Of a DNA stretch of 64,000 nt, positions 53,205-62,769 are shown one piece after another; within the stretch, counting starts at the first letter, position 1; the number at the start of each line of letters is the position of its first letter. The stretch is from FEN-1219 sp964503125 (GTDB lineage: Bacteria > Pseudomonadota > Gammaproteobacteria > Steroidobacterales > Rariloculaceae): contig CAZCZE010000008.1 in the NCBI GenBank assembly GCA_964503125.1, forward strand, positions 19,947 through 83,946, given 5' to 3'. The notes beneath the pieces are model-generated. The model ran no database searches, was not told the origin of the DNA, and was given only the letters and a program-made list of their open reading frames with translations. The translations under genes and the position numbers were made by a program.

Positions 53205-54491
53205 CTACGGGCGAATTTGGCCGGTGCCGCGGACGACGTATTTGTAGCTCGTGAGCTCGGCGGCGCCGACGGGGCCGCGCGCGTGGATCTTGCCCGTCGC
53301 GATGCCGATCTCGGCGCCCATGCCGAACTCGCCGCCGTCGGCAAACTGCGTCGAAGCGTTGTGCAGCACGATCGCGCTGTCGAGCTCGGTCAAGAATCGC
53401 TCCGCGGCCGCCGAGTCGTTCGTGATGATGGCGTCCGTGTGCGCCGAGCCGTAGCGCCGAATGTGCGCGAGCGCCTCGTCGAGCCCGTCGACGACGCGGA
53501 TCGCGACGATCGCGTCGAGGAACTCCTTGCCGAAATCGCCGTCGGCTGCGGCGCGCACGCGCGAGTCGGCTTCTTGCGTCGTCGCATCGCCGCGCACCTC
53601 GCAGCCGGCCGCGATCAGATCGGCCACGAGGGGCTGCAAGTGCGTCGCCGCGCAGGCGCGATCGACGAGGATCGTCTCGGTCGCGCCGCAAACGCCGGTA
53701 CGCCGCATCTTCGCGTTGAGCGCGATGCGCCGCGCCATCGCGAGATCGGCGCCGGCGTGAACGTAGGTGTGGCAGATGCCTTCGAGATGCGCCATGACGG
53801 GCACGCGCGCGTCTTGCTGCACGCGGGCGACGAGGCCCTTGCCGCCGCGCGGCACGATGACGTCGATGTAGCTCGCCATGTCGCGCAGCAGGATGCCGAC
53901 GGCCTCGCGGTCCTGCGTCGGCACCATCTGCACGGCCGTCGTGGGCAAGCCGTGCTTGGTCAGGGCGCGCGTGAGACAGGCATGAATCGCCGCGCTCGAG
54001 CGTGCGCTTTCGGAGCCGCCGCGCAAGATCGCCGCGTTGCCGCTCTTCAGGCACAGCGCCGCCGCGTCGGCGGTGACGTTCGGGCGGCTCTCGTAAATGA
54101 TGCCGATGACGCCGAGCGGCACGCGCACACGCGAAATCCTGAGGCCGTTCGGCCGCTGCCACTCGGCCGTGACCTGCCCGACGGGATCCTCGAGCGCCGC
54201 CACGGTCGTAAGCCCGGCCGCGATCGCGTCGAGGCGCTGGTCGTCGAGCGCCAAGCGATCGAGCATCGCGCTGCCGAGGCCGCGATCTTTCGCCTCGGCA
54301 ACATCCTCGGCGTTCGCACGCAGCACGGCCGCGCGCGCGGCGCGGAGCTCCGCGGCCGCTGCTTCCAGCACTTGGCGTTTCTGCGTCGCGGGCGCTCCCG
54401 CGAGCACCGCGGCGGCCGCGCGCGCGGCGCGGCCGAGCTCGAACATGCGTTCGCGCAAGCTCGCCGTCAAACCGTGTGGCGCGGTGCTCAT
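53205..54491 (-). CDS. proA: Gamma-glutamyl phosphate reductase
   Basis: A 428-residue NADPH-dependent dehydrogenase of proline synthesis, converting gamma-glutamyl phosphate to the semialdehyde. The family segments LGVIGIIYESRPNVTADAAA, LCLKSGNAAILRGGSES and the catalytic Cys in KMRRTGVCGATETILVD are present, with DGGEFGMGAEIGI near the end. The ATG at 54491 overlaps the proB stop by four bases, so proB and proA are translationally coupled. The order is proB then proA, as in most bacteria. Confidence 0.95.
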   Translation of the reverse strand: MSTAPHGLTASLRERMFELGRAARAAAAVLAGAPATQKRQVLEAAAAELRAARAAVLRANAEDVAEAKDRGLGSAMLDRLALDDQRLDAIAAGLTTVAALEDPVGQVTAEWQRPNGLRISRVRVPLGVIGIIYESRPNVTADAAALCLKSGNAAILRGGSESARSSAAIHACLTRALTKHGLPTTAVQMVPTQDREAVGILLRDMASYIDVIVPRGGKGLVARVQQDARVPVMAHLEGICHTYVHAGADLAMARRIALNAKMRRTGVCGATETILVDRACAATHLQPLVADLIAAGCEVRGDATTQEADSRVRAAADGDFGKEFLDAIVAIRVVDGLDEALAHIRRYGSAHTDAIITNDSAAAERFLTELDSAIVLHNASTQFADGGEFGMGAEIGIATGKIHARGPVGAAELTSYKYVVRGTGQIRP

Positions 54492-55642
54492 GACTGCTTC
54501 GTGCCCAACAGAACCAAGTCGTCACGATGGATCATCTCATCGCCGCCGCTATAACCCAAGATCTCGGGGATCTCGCCCGAGCGTTTGCCCGCGATCCGCA
54601 CGGCCTCGTCGGCGGGATAGGCAATCAAGCCGCGTGCCAACTCCCGCCCGTCGGCCGCGGTCACGCTCACCGCGTCGCCGCGCACGAACGCGCCGTCGAC
54701 GCTCGTGACGCCGGCCGGCAGCAAGCTGCGCCCCGTAGCGAGCGCGCGCTCGGCGCCGGCGTCGACTCGGACGCTGCCGCGCGGCTTGAGCGTGCCCGCG
54801 ATCCATTGCTTGCGCGCGGCGCCCGGCGTCGCGCTCGGCAGGAACCACGTGGCGCGGCCGCCGCCGAGCAAGACGCTGATGGGTCGCGGGACGCGGCCCG
54901 TCGCAATGCACACGCGACAACCGGCGCCGATGGCGATGCGCGCGGCCTCGAGCTTGGTGCGCATGCCGCCCGACCCCAAGCTCGAGCCGGGCCCGCCGGC
55001 CATTTCGAATAGCTCGCGCGTGACCTCGGTGACCTCGTCGACATAGCGCGCGCTGTCGTTGCGGCGGGGATCGGCCGTGTAGAGACCGTCGACGTCGGAC
55101 AACAGCACGAGGCAGTCGGCGCTGACCATCTGCGCGACGCGCGCCGCGAGCCGATCGTTGTCGCCGTAGCGCAGCTCCTGCGTCGCGACCGTGTCGTTCT
55201 CGTTGATGACGGGCACGGCCCCTACCCTAAGCAGCGTGAGCAGGGTCTTGCTCGCGTTCAAATAGCGCTCGCGCCGCTCACTGTCGTCGAGCGTGAGCAG
55301 CACCTGGGCGGCCGTTAGCCCAAAGGCGCGCAAGATTTCCTGATACGCGTGCGCCAGGAGAATCTGGCCCGTCGCTGCCGCGGCTTGCGCCTCCTCGAGC
55401 CGCGCGCGGCGCGCGTCGAGCTTGAGCTCGCGCCGTCCGAGCGCGACGGCGCCCGACGACACGATGATGACGTCCACGCCCTTGCGGCGCAGCTCGACGA
55501 CGTCGGCGCACACGCCCTCGAGCCAAGCACGGTCGAGCGTGCCCTTCTCTTGGTCGACGAACAAAGTGGAGCCGATCTTGATGACGACGCGGCGCGCGTT
55601 CGCGAGACGCTCGGCGTGCGACACGTGCGCTGCGCTGCTCAT
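54488..55642 (-). CDS. proB: Glutamate 5-kinase
   Basis: A 384-residue kinase with a C-terminal PUA domain, the long ProB form. RRVVIKIGSTLFVD opens the amino-acid-kinase fold; IIVSSGAVALGRREL, PVINENDTVATQELRYGDND and GGMRTKLEAARIA are the ATP and glutamate sites. The PUA domain is about residues 280-370. It catalyses the first, feedback-regulated step of proline synthesis. The ATG at 55642 is chosen. The gene lies 33 bases downstream of ilvH on the same strand. Confidence 0.95.
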   Translation of the reverse strand: MSSAAHVSHAERLANARRVVIKIGSTLFVDQEKGTLDRAWLEGVCADVVELRRKGVDVIIVSSGAVALGRRELKLDARRARLEEAQAAAATGQILLAHAYQEILRAFGLTAAQVLLTLDDSERRERYLNASKTLLTLLRVGAVPVINENDTVATQELRYGDNDRLAARVAQMVSADCLVLLSDVDGLYTADPRRNDSARYVDEVTEVTRELFEMAGGPGSSLGSGGMRTKLEAARIAIGAGCRVCIATGRVPRPISVLLGGGRATWFLPSATPGAARKQWIAGTLKPRGSVRVDAGAERALATGRSLLPAGVTSVDGAFVRGDAVSVTAADGRELARGLIAYPADEAVRIAGKRSGEIPEILGYSGGDEMIHRDDLVLLGTKQS

Positions 55643-55674
55643 GGTACGCGTCTCGCCGGGGCGCGGCGCGAGCC

Positions 55675-56172
55675 TTACGCCCGTTTGAACGCAGCCGCGC
55701 CGCGCGCCACGGCCATGGCGCCGCTGCGCACGATCGCGACCGAGTCGGACACGGGGGCCAGCCGCTTCAAGAAGCGATCGATCTCTTGGCTACCGCCGAC
55801 GACCTCGACCGTGTAGTGCCCGTCGGCCTCGCTGAGCAGGCGCGCGCCGAACTGCTCGAGCACGGCGGTCAACTTGGGTACCCCGCCGTTCACCGCCTGA
55901 ACCTTGAACAGCGCGAGCTCGCGCTCGATGTGATCTGTTTTGGTCATGTCGACGATCTCGACGACGTCGACGAGCTTGCCGAGCTGCTTCTCGATTTGAT
56001 CGATGACGGTCTCGGACCCGGTCGTGACGAGCGTCAGACGCGACACGGTCTCGTCGGCGGTGGGCGCGACGTTCAGGCTCTCGATGTTGTAGCCGCGCGA
56101 AGAAAACATGTTCGCGACGCGCGACAGCGCACCAGCCTCGTTCTGCAGGAGTATGGAGATGATATGTCGCAT
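55675..56172 (-). CDS. ilvH: Acetolactate synthase regulatory subunit
   Basis: A 165-residue small subunit, the length of IlvH. The N-terminal ACT domain is MRHIISILLQNEAGALSRVA and FSSRGYNIESLNVAPTADE; the C-terminal half contains ELALFKVQA and DGHYTVEVVGGSQEIDRFL. It binds valine and activates the large subunit. The ATG at 56172 is used. Unusually, it is not in one transcription unit with ilvB, which starts 136 bases away on the opposite strand. It is 33 bases upstream of proB, so it may be co-transcribed with proline genes. Confidence 0.94.
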   Translation of the reverse strand: MRHIISILLQNEAGALSRVANMFSSRGYNIESLNVAPTADETVSRLTLVTTGSETVIDQIEKQLGKLVDVVEIVDMTKTDHIERELALFKVQAVNGGVPKLTAVLEQFGARLLSEADGHYTVEVVGGSQEIDRFLKRLAPVSDSVAIVRSGAMAVARGAAAFKRA

Positions 56173-56307
56173 GGCTGGTCGCCGGCGCCGCGCTCGAAAG
56201 CGAGCCATGTTGGCGTAGTGGCGTGGCTATTGCAATGCACCTCTTTTTCGTCAAAACTCCAAGCGTCAAGCGGCTTTCAGCCCGTCAACGGCTTCCAGCA
56301 ATTCATC

Positions 56308-58161
56308 ATGGATACGCTCACGCAACCCAAGATCGCACGCTCGCACCCGCTCGCGGGTGCGACGATGAGCGGCGCCGACATCCTCGTCCGAGTGCTGGCC
56401 GACGAGGGCGTAGACACGATCTTCGGTTACAGCGGCGGCGCGATCCTGCCCACCTACGACGCGGTGTTCCGCTACAACCAAGCCAACAGCAAAAACGGTG
56501 TCGAGCCCATGCCGCTCATCGTTCCGGCCAACGAGCAGGGCGCGGGCTTCATGGCCGCGGGCTACGCGCGCGCGAGCGGGCGCGTCGGCGTCGTCATGGT
56601 CACGTCCGGTCCCGGGGCCACGAATTGCGTCACGCCCGTGCGCGACTGCATGGCCGACTCGATTCCGATCGTCGTCATCTGCGGCCAGGTGCCGACGGGC
56701 GCCATCGGCAGCGACGCGTTCCAAGAGGCGCCTGTGACGGCCGTCATGGGCTCGGTCGCGAAGCACGTGTTTCTCGTGACCGATCCCACGCGCCTCGAAG
56801 CGACGATGCGCACGGCGTTCGAGATCGCACACACGGGTCGCCCCGGGCCCGTCGTCGTCGACGTGCCGAAGGACGTGCAGAACTGGCAAGGCACGTTCTT
56901 CGGCGAGAACCATTTGCCGATTCCGGGCTATCGGCAGCGGCTCGCCGCCGTGGAAGGCAACACGCTGGCCGATGCGAGCTGCCAGCAGTTCTTCTCTTTG
57001 CTCGGCGAGAGCAAGCGCCCGCTGATTTATGCCGGCGGCGGCGTCATCAACGCGAATGCGAGCGCGGCGTTGCGCGGGTTCGCGAGCACGTTCCAGATTC
57101 CCGTCGCAAGCACGCTCATGGGCCTCGGCGGCTTCGATACCAAGCATCCGTTGTCGCTGCACATGCTCGGCATGCACGGCACGGCGAGCGCCAATTACGC
57201 CGTCGACGATTGCGATCTCCTGATCGCCGTCGGCGCGCGCTTCGACGATCGCGTCGCGGGTGTGCCCGCGAAGTTCGCTCCGAAGGCCAAGCGCATCCTG
57301 CACTTCGACATCGACCCGTCGGAGATCCACAAGGTCAAGAAGGCGGACTGGTATCACGTGGGCTTGCTGCCGGCCGCGCTCGACGCGCTCGTCGCCCACG
57401 GCCGGCGCACGGGCTTCAGCTCGAACCTCACGCTGTGGCACGAGGAGATTGCCGCGCTCAAGGCCAAGTACGGCTTGAACTACGATCGCGGCAGCCCGCT
57501 CGTGCAACCGCAGTACGTCATGGAGACGATGAACCGCATCACGCAGGGCGAGGCCATTATCTCCAGCGGCGTCGGCCAGCATCAGATGTGGGCCGCGCAG
57601 TACTGCGACTTCCGCGAGCCGCGCCAGTGGCTCACGTCGGGCAGCATGGGCACGATGGGCTTCGGCCTGCCGGCCGCGATCGGCGCGCAGATCGCCAAGC
57701 CCGGCAAGCTCGTCATCGACGTCGACGGCGACGCGAGCATCCGCATGAATTTGGGCGAGCTCGAGACCGTCACGACCTACAACCTGCCGATCAAGATCGT
57801 CGTGCTCAACAACTTCGGCGACGGCATGGTCATGCAGTGGCAGCGGTTGTTCTTCAAGGGCCGGCTGTCGGCGAGCGACAAGTCGCTGCGCAAGAAAGAC
57901 TTCGTCAAGACCGCGCAGGCCGATGGCTTCGGCTTCGTCAAGCGCCTCGATGCGAAGCACGATGTGCCGCGCGTGCTCGAAGAGTTCTTGAGCTTCCGCG
58001 GGCCGGCGTTCCTCGAGGTCATCATCGACCCGACGGCGGGCGTCTATCCCATGGTCGGCCCGGGACTGTCGTACCAAGAGATGATCACGGGCGACTTCAT
58101 TCCGAACCGCTACGCGAAGCTCGGCAAACCGCCCGAGCCCGACAAATCCGAAATGTTCTGA
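56308..58161 (+). CDS. ilvB: Acetolactate synthase catalytic subunit
   Basis: A 617-residue thiamine-diphosphate enzyme. It has GADILVRVLADEGVDTIFGY at the start, the catalytic Glu in PANEQGAGFMAAGYARASG, VTSGPGATNCVTPVRD, the FAD region, and the TPP motif DVDGDASIRMN...NN near residue 475. It makes acetolactate for valine, leucine and isoleucine synthesis. The ATG at 56308 gives a short leader peptide before the domain. It is divergent from the ilvH gene and precedes a DUF6152 gene by 11 bases. Which promoter drives it is not clear from the sequence. Confidence 0.94.
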   Translation: MDTLTQPKIARSHPLAGATMSGADILVRVLADEGVDTIFGYSGGAILPTYDAVFRYNQANSKNGVEPMPLIVPANEQGAGFMAAGYARASGRVGVVMVTSGPGATNCVTPVRDCMADSIPIVVICGQVPTGAIGSDAFQEAPVTAVMGSVAKHVFLVTDPTRLEATMRTAFEIAHTGRPGPVVVDVPKDVQNWQGTFFGENHLPIPGYRQRLAAVEGNTLADASCQQFFSLLGESKRPLIYAGGGVINANASAALRGFASTFQIPVASTLMGLGGFDTKHPLSLHMLGMHGTASANYAVDDCDLLIAVGARFDDRVAGVPAKFAPKAKRILHFDIDPSEIHKVKKADWYHVGLLPAALDALVAHGRRTGFSSNLTLWHEEIAALKAKYGLNYDRGSPLVQPQYVMETMNRITQGEAIISSGVGQHQMWAAQYCDFREPRQWLTSGSMGTMGFGLPAAIGAQIAKPGKLVIDVDGDASIRMNLGELETVTTYNLPIKIVVLNNFGDGMVMQWQRLFFKGRLSASDKSLRKKDFVKTAQADGFGFVKRLDAKHDVPRVLEEFLSFRGPAFLEVIIDPTAGVYPMVGPGLSYQEMITGDFIPNRYAKLGKPPEPDKSEMF

Positions 58162-58172
58162 CGAGCCACCAC

Positions 58173-58562
58173 ATGAACCGCACTACACTCGTTTTGCTCT
58201 GCACCGCGGTCGTGGCCGCACCGGCCGCGGCGCATCATTCGTTCGCGATCTACGACATGCAGCAGAACGTCGAATTTCACGGCGTGATCGCCACCGTGAA
58301 GCTCCGTAATCCGCACATGGCCATGACGCTGACGACGACGGCCGCCGATGGCTCGCAGAAGACCATCAACTTCGTCGACGGCGCGCCGGCCAACATGCTC
58401 GCGCGATTGGGGCTTCGGCCCGAGCACGTGCAGCCCGGGCAGGAGATCACGGCCATCGGCGCTCCGCGCCACGACGATCCCGACGCCTGGTTCTTGAAGG
58501 CGATCATCCTGCCCGACGGCACGCGCTTCAACGCGCTCCAGAGCCCGAACCAGCAGCGCTGA
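58173..58562 (+). CDS. DUF6152 family exported protein
   Basis: A 129-residue protein with a signal peptide (MNRTTLVLLCTAVVAAPAAA) ending just before the typical HHSFAIYDMQQNVEFHGVIA motif. The rest, LRNPHMAMTLTT and LGLRPEHVQPGQEITAIGAP, matches the DUF6152 family, a small periplasmic beta-barrel-like domain of unknown function. It is 11 bases downstream of ilvB but probably an unrelated function. The next frame begins immediately after its stop. Confidence 0.88.
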   Translation: MNRTTLVLLCTAVVAAPAAAHHSFAIYDMQQNVEFHGVIATVKLRNPHMAMTLTTTAADGSQKTINFVDGAPANMLARLGLRPEHVQPGQEITAIGAPRHDDPDAWFLKAIILPDGTRFNALQSPNQQR

Positions 58563-58563
58563 G

Positions 58564-58797
58564 CTTCCCGCGGGGCGTCGATCGGCCTTCTGGCTGTTTC
58601 TGGCCGTCGTCGTCGGCTCGCTGATCTGGCGCAAAGGTCTGCATCGGCGCGAGATGCTGATCACGCTGCGGGCCGCCATCGAAAAGGGCATACCCCTCGA
58701 CGACGAGCGCCTGCGCTCGTTGCTCGTTGCCCACGCGCGCCCCTACGCCCTCGGGGCGCTAGCCGTCGTCGCGGCGCTCGTCGACGCGTTCAGGTGA
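58564..58797 (+). CDS. Small membrane protein reading frame lacking a normal start codon
   Basis: An open frame of about 77 codons after the DUF6152 stop, with the codon bias of real genes. It reads AFWLFLAVVVGSLIW, then HRREMLITLRAAIEKGIPLD and ALGALAVVAALVDAF, so two membrane helices flank a charged loop. This resembles small DUF6249-like membrane proteins. No ATG, GTG or TTG precedes the first helix in frame; the first in-frame ATG (58651) would remove it. It may use a rare start (CTG at 58594), be coupled to the upstream gene, or be a decaying gene. Confidence 0.45.
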   Translation, partial: LPAGRRSAFWLFLAVVVGSLIWRKGLHRREMLITLRAAIEKGIPLDDERLRSLLVAHARPYALGALAVVAALVDAFR

Positions 58798-58835
58798 TCA
58801 TCACGCGACGCCGGCGAGCGTGCGGCTCGCGCCCG

Positions 58836-61349
58836 CTAGAAGCGCTTCTTGATGCTCATGGCCCACTCCTCGGGGCGCACGTACGTCGTCTGGATCGTGC
58901 CGAACAGGTTCAAGAAATTGAGCTTGCTCTGAATCGCGCGCTCGTCGGTGATGTTCGTGCCGAACAGCGACGTTTCCCAGGTCTCGTCGGCCGAGATCCA
59001 GGTAATGCGCGCGTTCGCGAGCGTATGCGCCGGCGAGCGCGTCAACGGATCGTCGTTGGCGCCGAAGAACGTCTCGTCCTGGTAGGAGGCGCCAACCCGG
59101 AGGGCGATCTCGCTACCGTTCGCGAGCCGCGTGAGATAAGCAACGTTGAGCGATGCCTTGTAGTCCGGCGTGCGCGTGGGGGCGCTGTCGATGTCGATGA
59201 AGCCCGAGCACTGCGCCAGCGGGAAACCGTTGGCTAGACAGCCTTGCAGATCGGGGACGTCCGTGTACTGGAAGTCCGTGTGCCCTACCGAGGCGTCGAG
59301 CAACCAGTGCTCGCCGATGTTCGACTGGATCTCGAGCTCGAAGCCCTTGATCGAGGCGCTGCCCGCATTGCTCGTGACCCACGCAGGCTGGTTGTTCTCG
59401 TCGAGTCCCGCCGAGCCGATCTGCATGTCCGCATAGTCCATGTCGAACACGGAGGCGTTGAGACGCAGCCGACTATCGAACAGTTGTGACTTGATTCCGA
59501 TTTCGAGGTTCTCGAGCGTCTCTGGACCGAAAGGCACACGCGTCGTCGCGGTCGGACGCGCCGTCGTGCCGCCGCCGCGGAACCCCTCCTGGTAAGTGGC
59601 GTAAATCATGACGTCTTCGCGCACGTCGTACGAGAGACTCACCATCGGATCGGTGACGGTCGATTTCGCGACGACGGGGGTCAGAACCTGAAAGCCGCAG
59701 CACGCATTCCCGCTGCGGTCGAAGCGCTCTTGAAGAATGTTCTTCTCGTCCTCGCTGCGGCGCAAGCCAGCGGCCAACGACAGCCGGTCCGTGAGGCTCG
59801 TGACCGTGTTGATGAAGACTCCCGTGTTTTGCGTGTTCTGCGTGTCCACGCGATCGATGCACGACGTGCCGAGCAAGCACGGGAACAGCACCGAGATGTT
59901 CGAGTTGAAGTCATCGGCGTCGAAATAGAATGCGCCGACCGTCCACTCCGTGCGCTCGTCGAACATTTGGCCGCTGACGCGGAGCTCCGCCGTGTCCTGC
60001 TCGTTGCGGAACGTATCGAGCGTGTGGTTGATCGGCATCGGGGACGCGTCTGAATCGCGCCCCCATTGAGCGTCGAACTCGCGGTGCGCGACGATGAGCT
60101 TGACCGCGAGCGCATCGAGGTTCCAATCGAGCGTCGTGCTCAAGCCCCAGTGTCTGAAGTCGTTGATGTTCGGCGTCTCGATGCCCCCGTCTATGCCTGA
60201 GTTCGCGTTGAAGCCCGAATAGTTGATGCTTTCATCGCTGGGGACGAAGCGCGCGTCGTACGGAACGCCCCAGTTACGCACCGCCACCTGGTTGTTGAAG
60301 AGCGTATTGAGCGTCGTGTTCGGATTCGCGTTCTCGAGGAAATCGTAGGGGCTCGTCGCCTCCTGGTCCGTCACGTCGGTCGTAACGCTGAGCTCGAAAT
60401 TGTCGTTCGGCAGGAAGCGCAAGACGCCGCGCGCGGCCTGGACGTTCTCGTCCCCGAAGCTGCCGACGACGCAGTTCGTATCCGTGCCGCGCGTCGAGAT
60501 GCGCGTCGGCAATGCGAACGCATTGTCCGCCGCGCTGCCGACGGCTCCCATGATCGGGACGTTGTTGACGGCGTCCCAGCCGACGATGCCGTCGCCGACG
60601 CCGGCGAGCGCGCCTCGGCCCGTCGCGACCATGTGGCAACGGAAGTCGACGTTGTTCTGCCAGCCGTCGCGGCGCTTGGCGACATAGGACACGCGCGAAT
60701 ACAGCTTGTCCTCGATGAGCGCAGTTTCGAACGTGCCACGCACGTCGAGGCGGTCGTAGGTGCCGACCGTGACCTCGACGTCGGCATTCTGGCCGCCTTC
60801 GCCGGGCTTGCGCGAGATCATGCGAACCACGCCGCCGATCGCATTCTTGCCGAACAACGTTCCTTGCGGTCCGCGCAGCACCTCGACGCGCTCGAGATCG
60901 AGCAGGTCGAGAATCGCCCCCGTGGGACGCCCGAGGACCACGTCGTCGATGTAGATGGTCACGGTCGGCTCGGAGGTGGCCTTGAAGTCGCCGTAACCCA
61001 AGCCACGTACGCTCGCGGCGAGCGTGGGCCCCCAGCCCGAGCCGAGCTGGTCGATGACGACGTTCGGCGCCCAATCGGCGACGTCGATGACGTTCGTCGC
61101 GCCGTTGGCTGCGAGCATGTCGCCCGTGATCGCGGTGATCGCGAGCGGGGCGTCCTGAAGCGACTCCTCGCGGAAACGCGCGGTGACGACGATCTCCTCG
61201 AGCTCGCGGCCCTGCGCCTCCTGCGTTTGCTGCGCGGCCGCGGGACCGCCGAGAATCGCTGCACACGCGGCGGCGAGCGCGCCGAGCGCGAGAACGGGCT
61301 GCCCGCCTCGCGCGTTCGCGCGACGAGTGTGGTGTTTCATGGCGTTCAT
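58836..61349 (-). CDS. TonB-dependent outer-membrane receptor
   Basis: An 837-residue receptor with a signal peptide (ALAAACAAILGGPAAAQ), a TonB box (ELEEIVVTARFREES), a plug domain (NVIDVADWAPNVVID, VEVLRGPQGTLFGKNAIGGV) and a beta-barrel ending in KRF. The plug sequence is of the type common in the large receptor families of environmental gammaproteobacteria, where ligands include iron complexes, steroids or other organics. The ATG at 61349 is supported by AGGGGAACG upstream. No ligand-specific gene is adjacent; bioA lies upstream on the same strand with 136 bases between. Confidence 0.92.
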   Translation of the reverse strand: MNAMKHHTRRANARGGQPVLALGALAAACAAILGGPAAAQQTQEAQGRELEEIVVTARFREESLQDAPLAITAITGDMLAANGATNVIDVADWAPNVVIDQLGSGWGPTLAASVRGLGYGDFKATSEPTVTIYIDDVVLGRPTGAILDLLDLERVEVLRGPQGTLFGKNAIGGVVRMISRKPGEGGQNADVEVTVGTYDRLDVRGTFETALIEDKLYSRVSYVAKRRDGWQNNVDFRCHMVATGRGALAGVGDGIVGWDAVNNVPIMGAVGSAADNAFALPTRISTRGTDTNCVVGSFGDENVQAARGVLRFLPNDNFELSVTTDVTDQEATSPYDFLENANPNTTLNTLFNNQVAVRNWGVPYDARFVPSDESINYSGFNANSGIDGGIETPNINDFRHWGLSTTLDWNLDALAVKLIVAHREFDAQWGRDSDASPMPINHTLDTFRNEQDTAELRVSGQMFDERTEWTVGAFYFDADDFNSNISVLFPCLLGTSCIDRVDTQNTQNTGVFINTVTSLTDRLSLAAGLRRSEDEKNILQERFDRSGNACCGFQVLTPVVAKSTVTDPMVSLSYDVREDVMIYATYQEGFRGGGTTARPTATTRVPFGPETLENLEIGIKSQLFDSRLRLNASVFDMDYADMQIGSAGLDENNQPAWVTSNAGSASIKGFELEIQSNIGEHWLLDASVGHTDFQYTDVPDLQGCLANGFPLAQCSGFIDIDSAPTRTPDYKASLNVAYLTRLANGSEIALRVGASYQDETFFGANDDPLTRSPAHTLANARITWISADETWETSLFGTNITDERAIQSKLNFLNLFGTIQTTYVRPEEWAMSIKKRF

Positions 61350-61485
61350 GGTCGTTCCCCTTTGGTGGTTCTAGTTGTGTGCGCGCCACACTCGAGCGAA
61401 GTAGCGCGACGGCCGCCTAGGCTAGGCTCGCGCGCCGCCGCACTCCAGTACCGACCGGTTCGGCTCGGACATGCGATCGAGCTCT

Positions 61486-62742
61486 CTAGGACTTCTGCGC
61501 AGCCGCGTCCTCGATCAATACGTCGTGAACGGCTCGCACGAGCGTCTCGACCTCGGCGGCGCCGATAATGAGCGGCGGCATGAGGTACACGACGTTGCCG
61601 AACGGCCGTACCCAGACCCCGCGTCGCACGAACCGCGCGCGCAGCGCTTCGATCTGCGGCGCGCGCTCGAGCTCGACGACGCCGATTGCGCCTTTGACCC
61701 GGACGTCGCGGATCCCCGTAAGCCCGCGGCACGCCGCGAGGCCTTCGCGGAGCTGCGCCTCGATCGCGGCAACCTGCGGAAGGCGCGGCTCGGAGGCGAA
61801 CAAGTCGAGTGACGCGTTCGCGGCAGCACACGCTAGCGGATTGCCCGCGAACGTCGGGCCGTGCATGAGCGCACGCTGCGGATCGGCGGACAGAAACGCT
61901 TCGTAGACGTGCCGCCGCGCGACGGTGGCGGCGAGCGGCAGCGTGCCGCCCGTGAGCGCCTTCGACAGCGTCACGATGTCGGGCACGACGTCGGCTTGCT
62001 CGCAGGCGAACAGCGTGCCCGTGCGGCCGAAGCCGGTCGCAATCTCGTCGAGGATCAACAGCAGCCCGTGGCGGCGCGCGGCCGCGGCGATCGCGGCCAG
62101 CGTCTCCGGCGTGTGAAACTTCATGCCGCCGGCGCACTGCACGAGCGGCTCGAGCACCACGGCCGTGAGCTCTTCGGCGTGCGCCGCGACCGCGCGCTCG
62201 AAATCGGCGCGCAGCTCGGGCGTCGACGGCACGGGCACGATGAGCTGTTTGGGAAGCACGTCGCCGAACAGTCGGTGCATGCCCTCCTCGGGATCGCAGA
62301 TCGACATCGCGGCGAACGTGTCGCCATGGTAGCCGTGGCGAAAGCCCACGAAACGCGTGCGCCGCGACTCGCCGCGATTGAAGCGGTATTGGAGCGCCAT
62401 CTTCATCGCGACCTCGACGGCGACGGATCCCGACTCGGCGAAGAACACGTGGTCGAGGTCGCCGGGCAACAGCGCCGCAAGGCGCGCCGCGAGCGTTGCC
62501 GCGGGCGCGTGCACGAGCCCGCCGAGCATCACGTGGGGCAGCCGTTCGAGCTGTACCGCCACCGCGGAACGAATGTACGGATGGTTATAGCCGTGGCACG
62601 CGGTCCACCACGACGAAATGCCATCGATCAGGCTGCGGCCGTCCGCGAGATAGAGGCGCACACCGTCCGTTCGCTCGACCGCCAAAGACGGCGGCACGGT
62701 TTGCATCTGGCTGTACGGCAACCATAAATGAGGCGAGGTCAT
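61486..62742 (-). CDS. bioA: Adenosylmethionine-8-amino-7-oxononanoate aminotransferase
   Basis: A 418-residue PLP enzyme of biotin synthesis that makes 7,8-diaminopelargonate using S-adenosylmethionine as amino donor. It opens with LWLPYSQM, has SSWWTACHGYNHP near residue 45, FFAESGSVAVEVAMKMALQY, LILDEIATGFGRTGTLFAC, and the PLP lysine in TLSKALTGGTLPLA. The length and the GPTFAGNPLACAAANASLDL segment are typical of BioA. No other bio gene is in the window. It ends 136 bases before the TonB-dependent receptor start. Confidence 0.95.
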   Translation of the reverse strand: MTSPHLWLPYSQMQTVPPSLAVERTDGVRLYLADGRSLIDGISSWWTACHGYNHPYIRSAVAVQLERLPHVMLGGLVHAPAATLAARLAALLPGDLDHVFFAESGSVAVEVAMKMALQYRFNRGESRRTRFVGFRHGYHGDTFAAMSICDPEEGMHRLFGDVLPKQLIVPVPSTPELRADFERAVAAHAEELTAVVLEPLVQCAGGMKFHTPETLAAIAAAARRHGLLLILDEIATGFGRTGTLFACEQADVVPDIVTLSKALTGGTLPLAATVARRHVYEAFLSADPQRALMHGPTFAGNPLACAAANASLDLFASEPRLPQVAAIEAQLREGLAACRGLTGIRDVRVKGAIGVVELERAPQIEALRARFVRRGVWVRPFGNVVYLMPPLIIGAAEVETLVRAVHDVLIEDAAAQKS

Positions 62743-62769
62743 GCGGCACCGGAGGCTGCTCGAGCAAGC

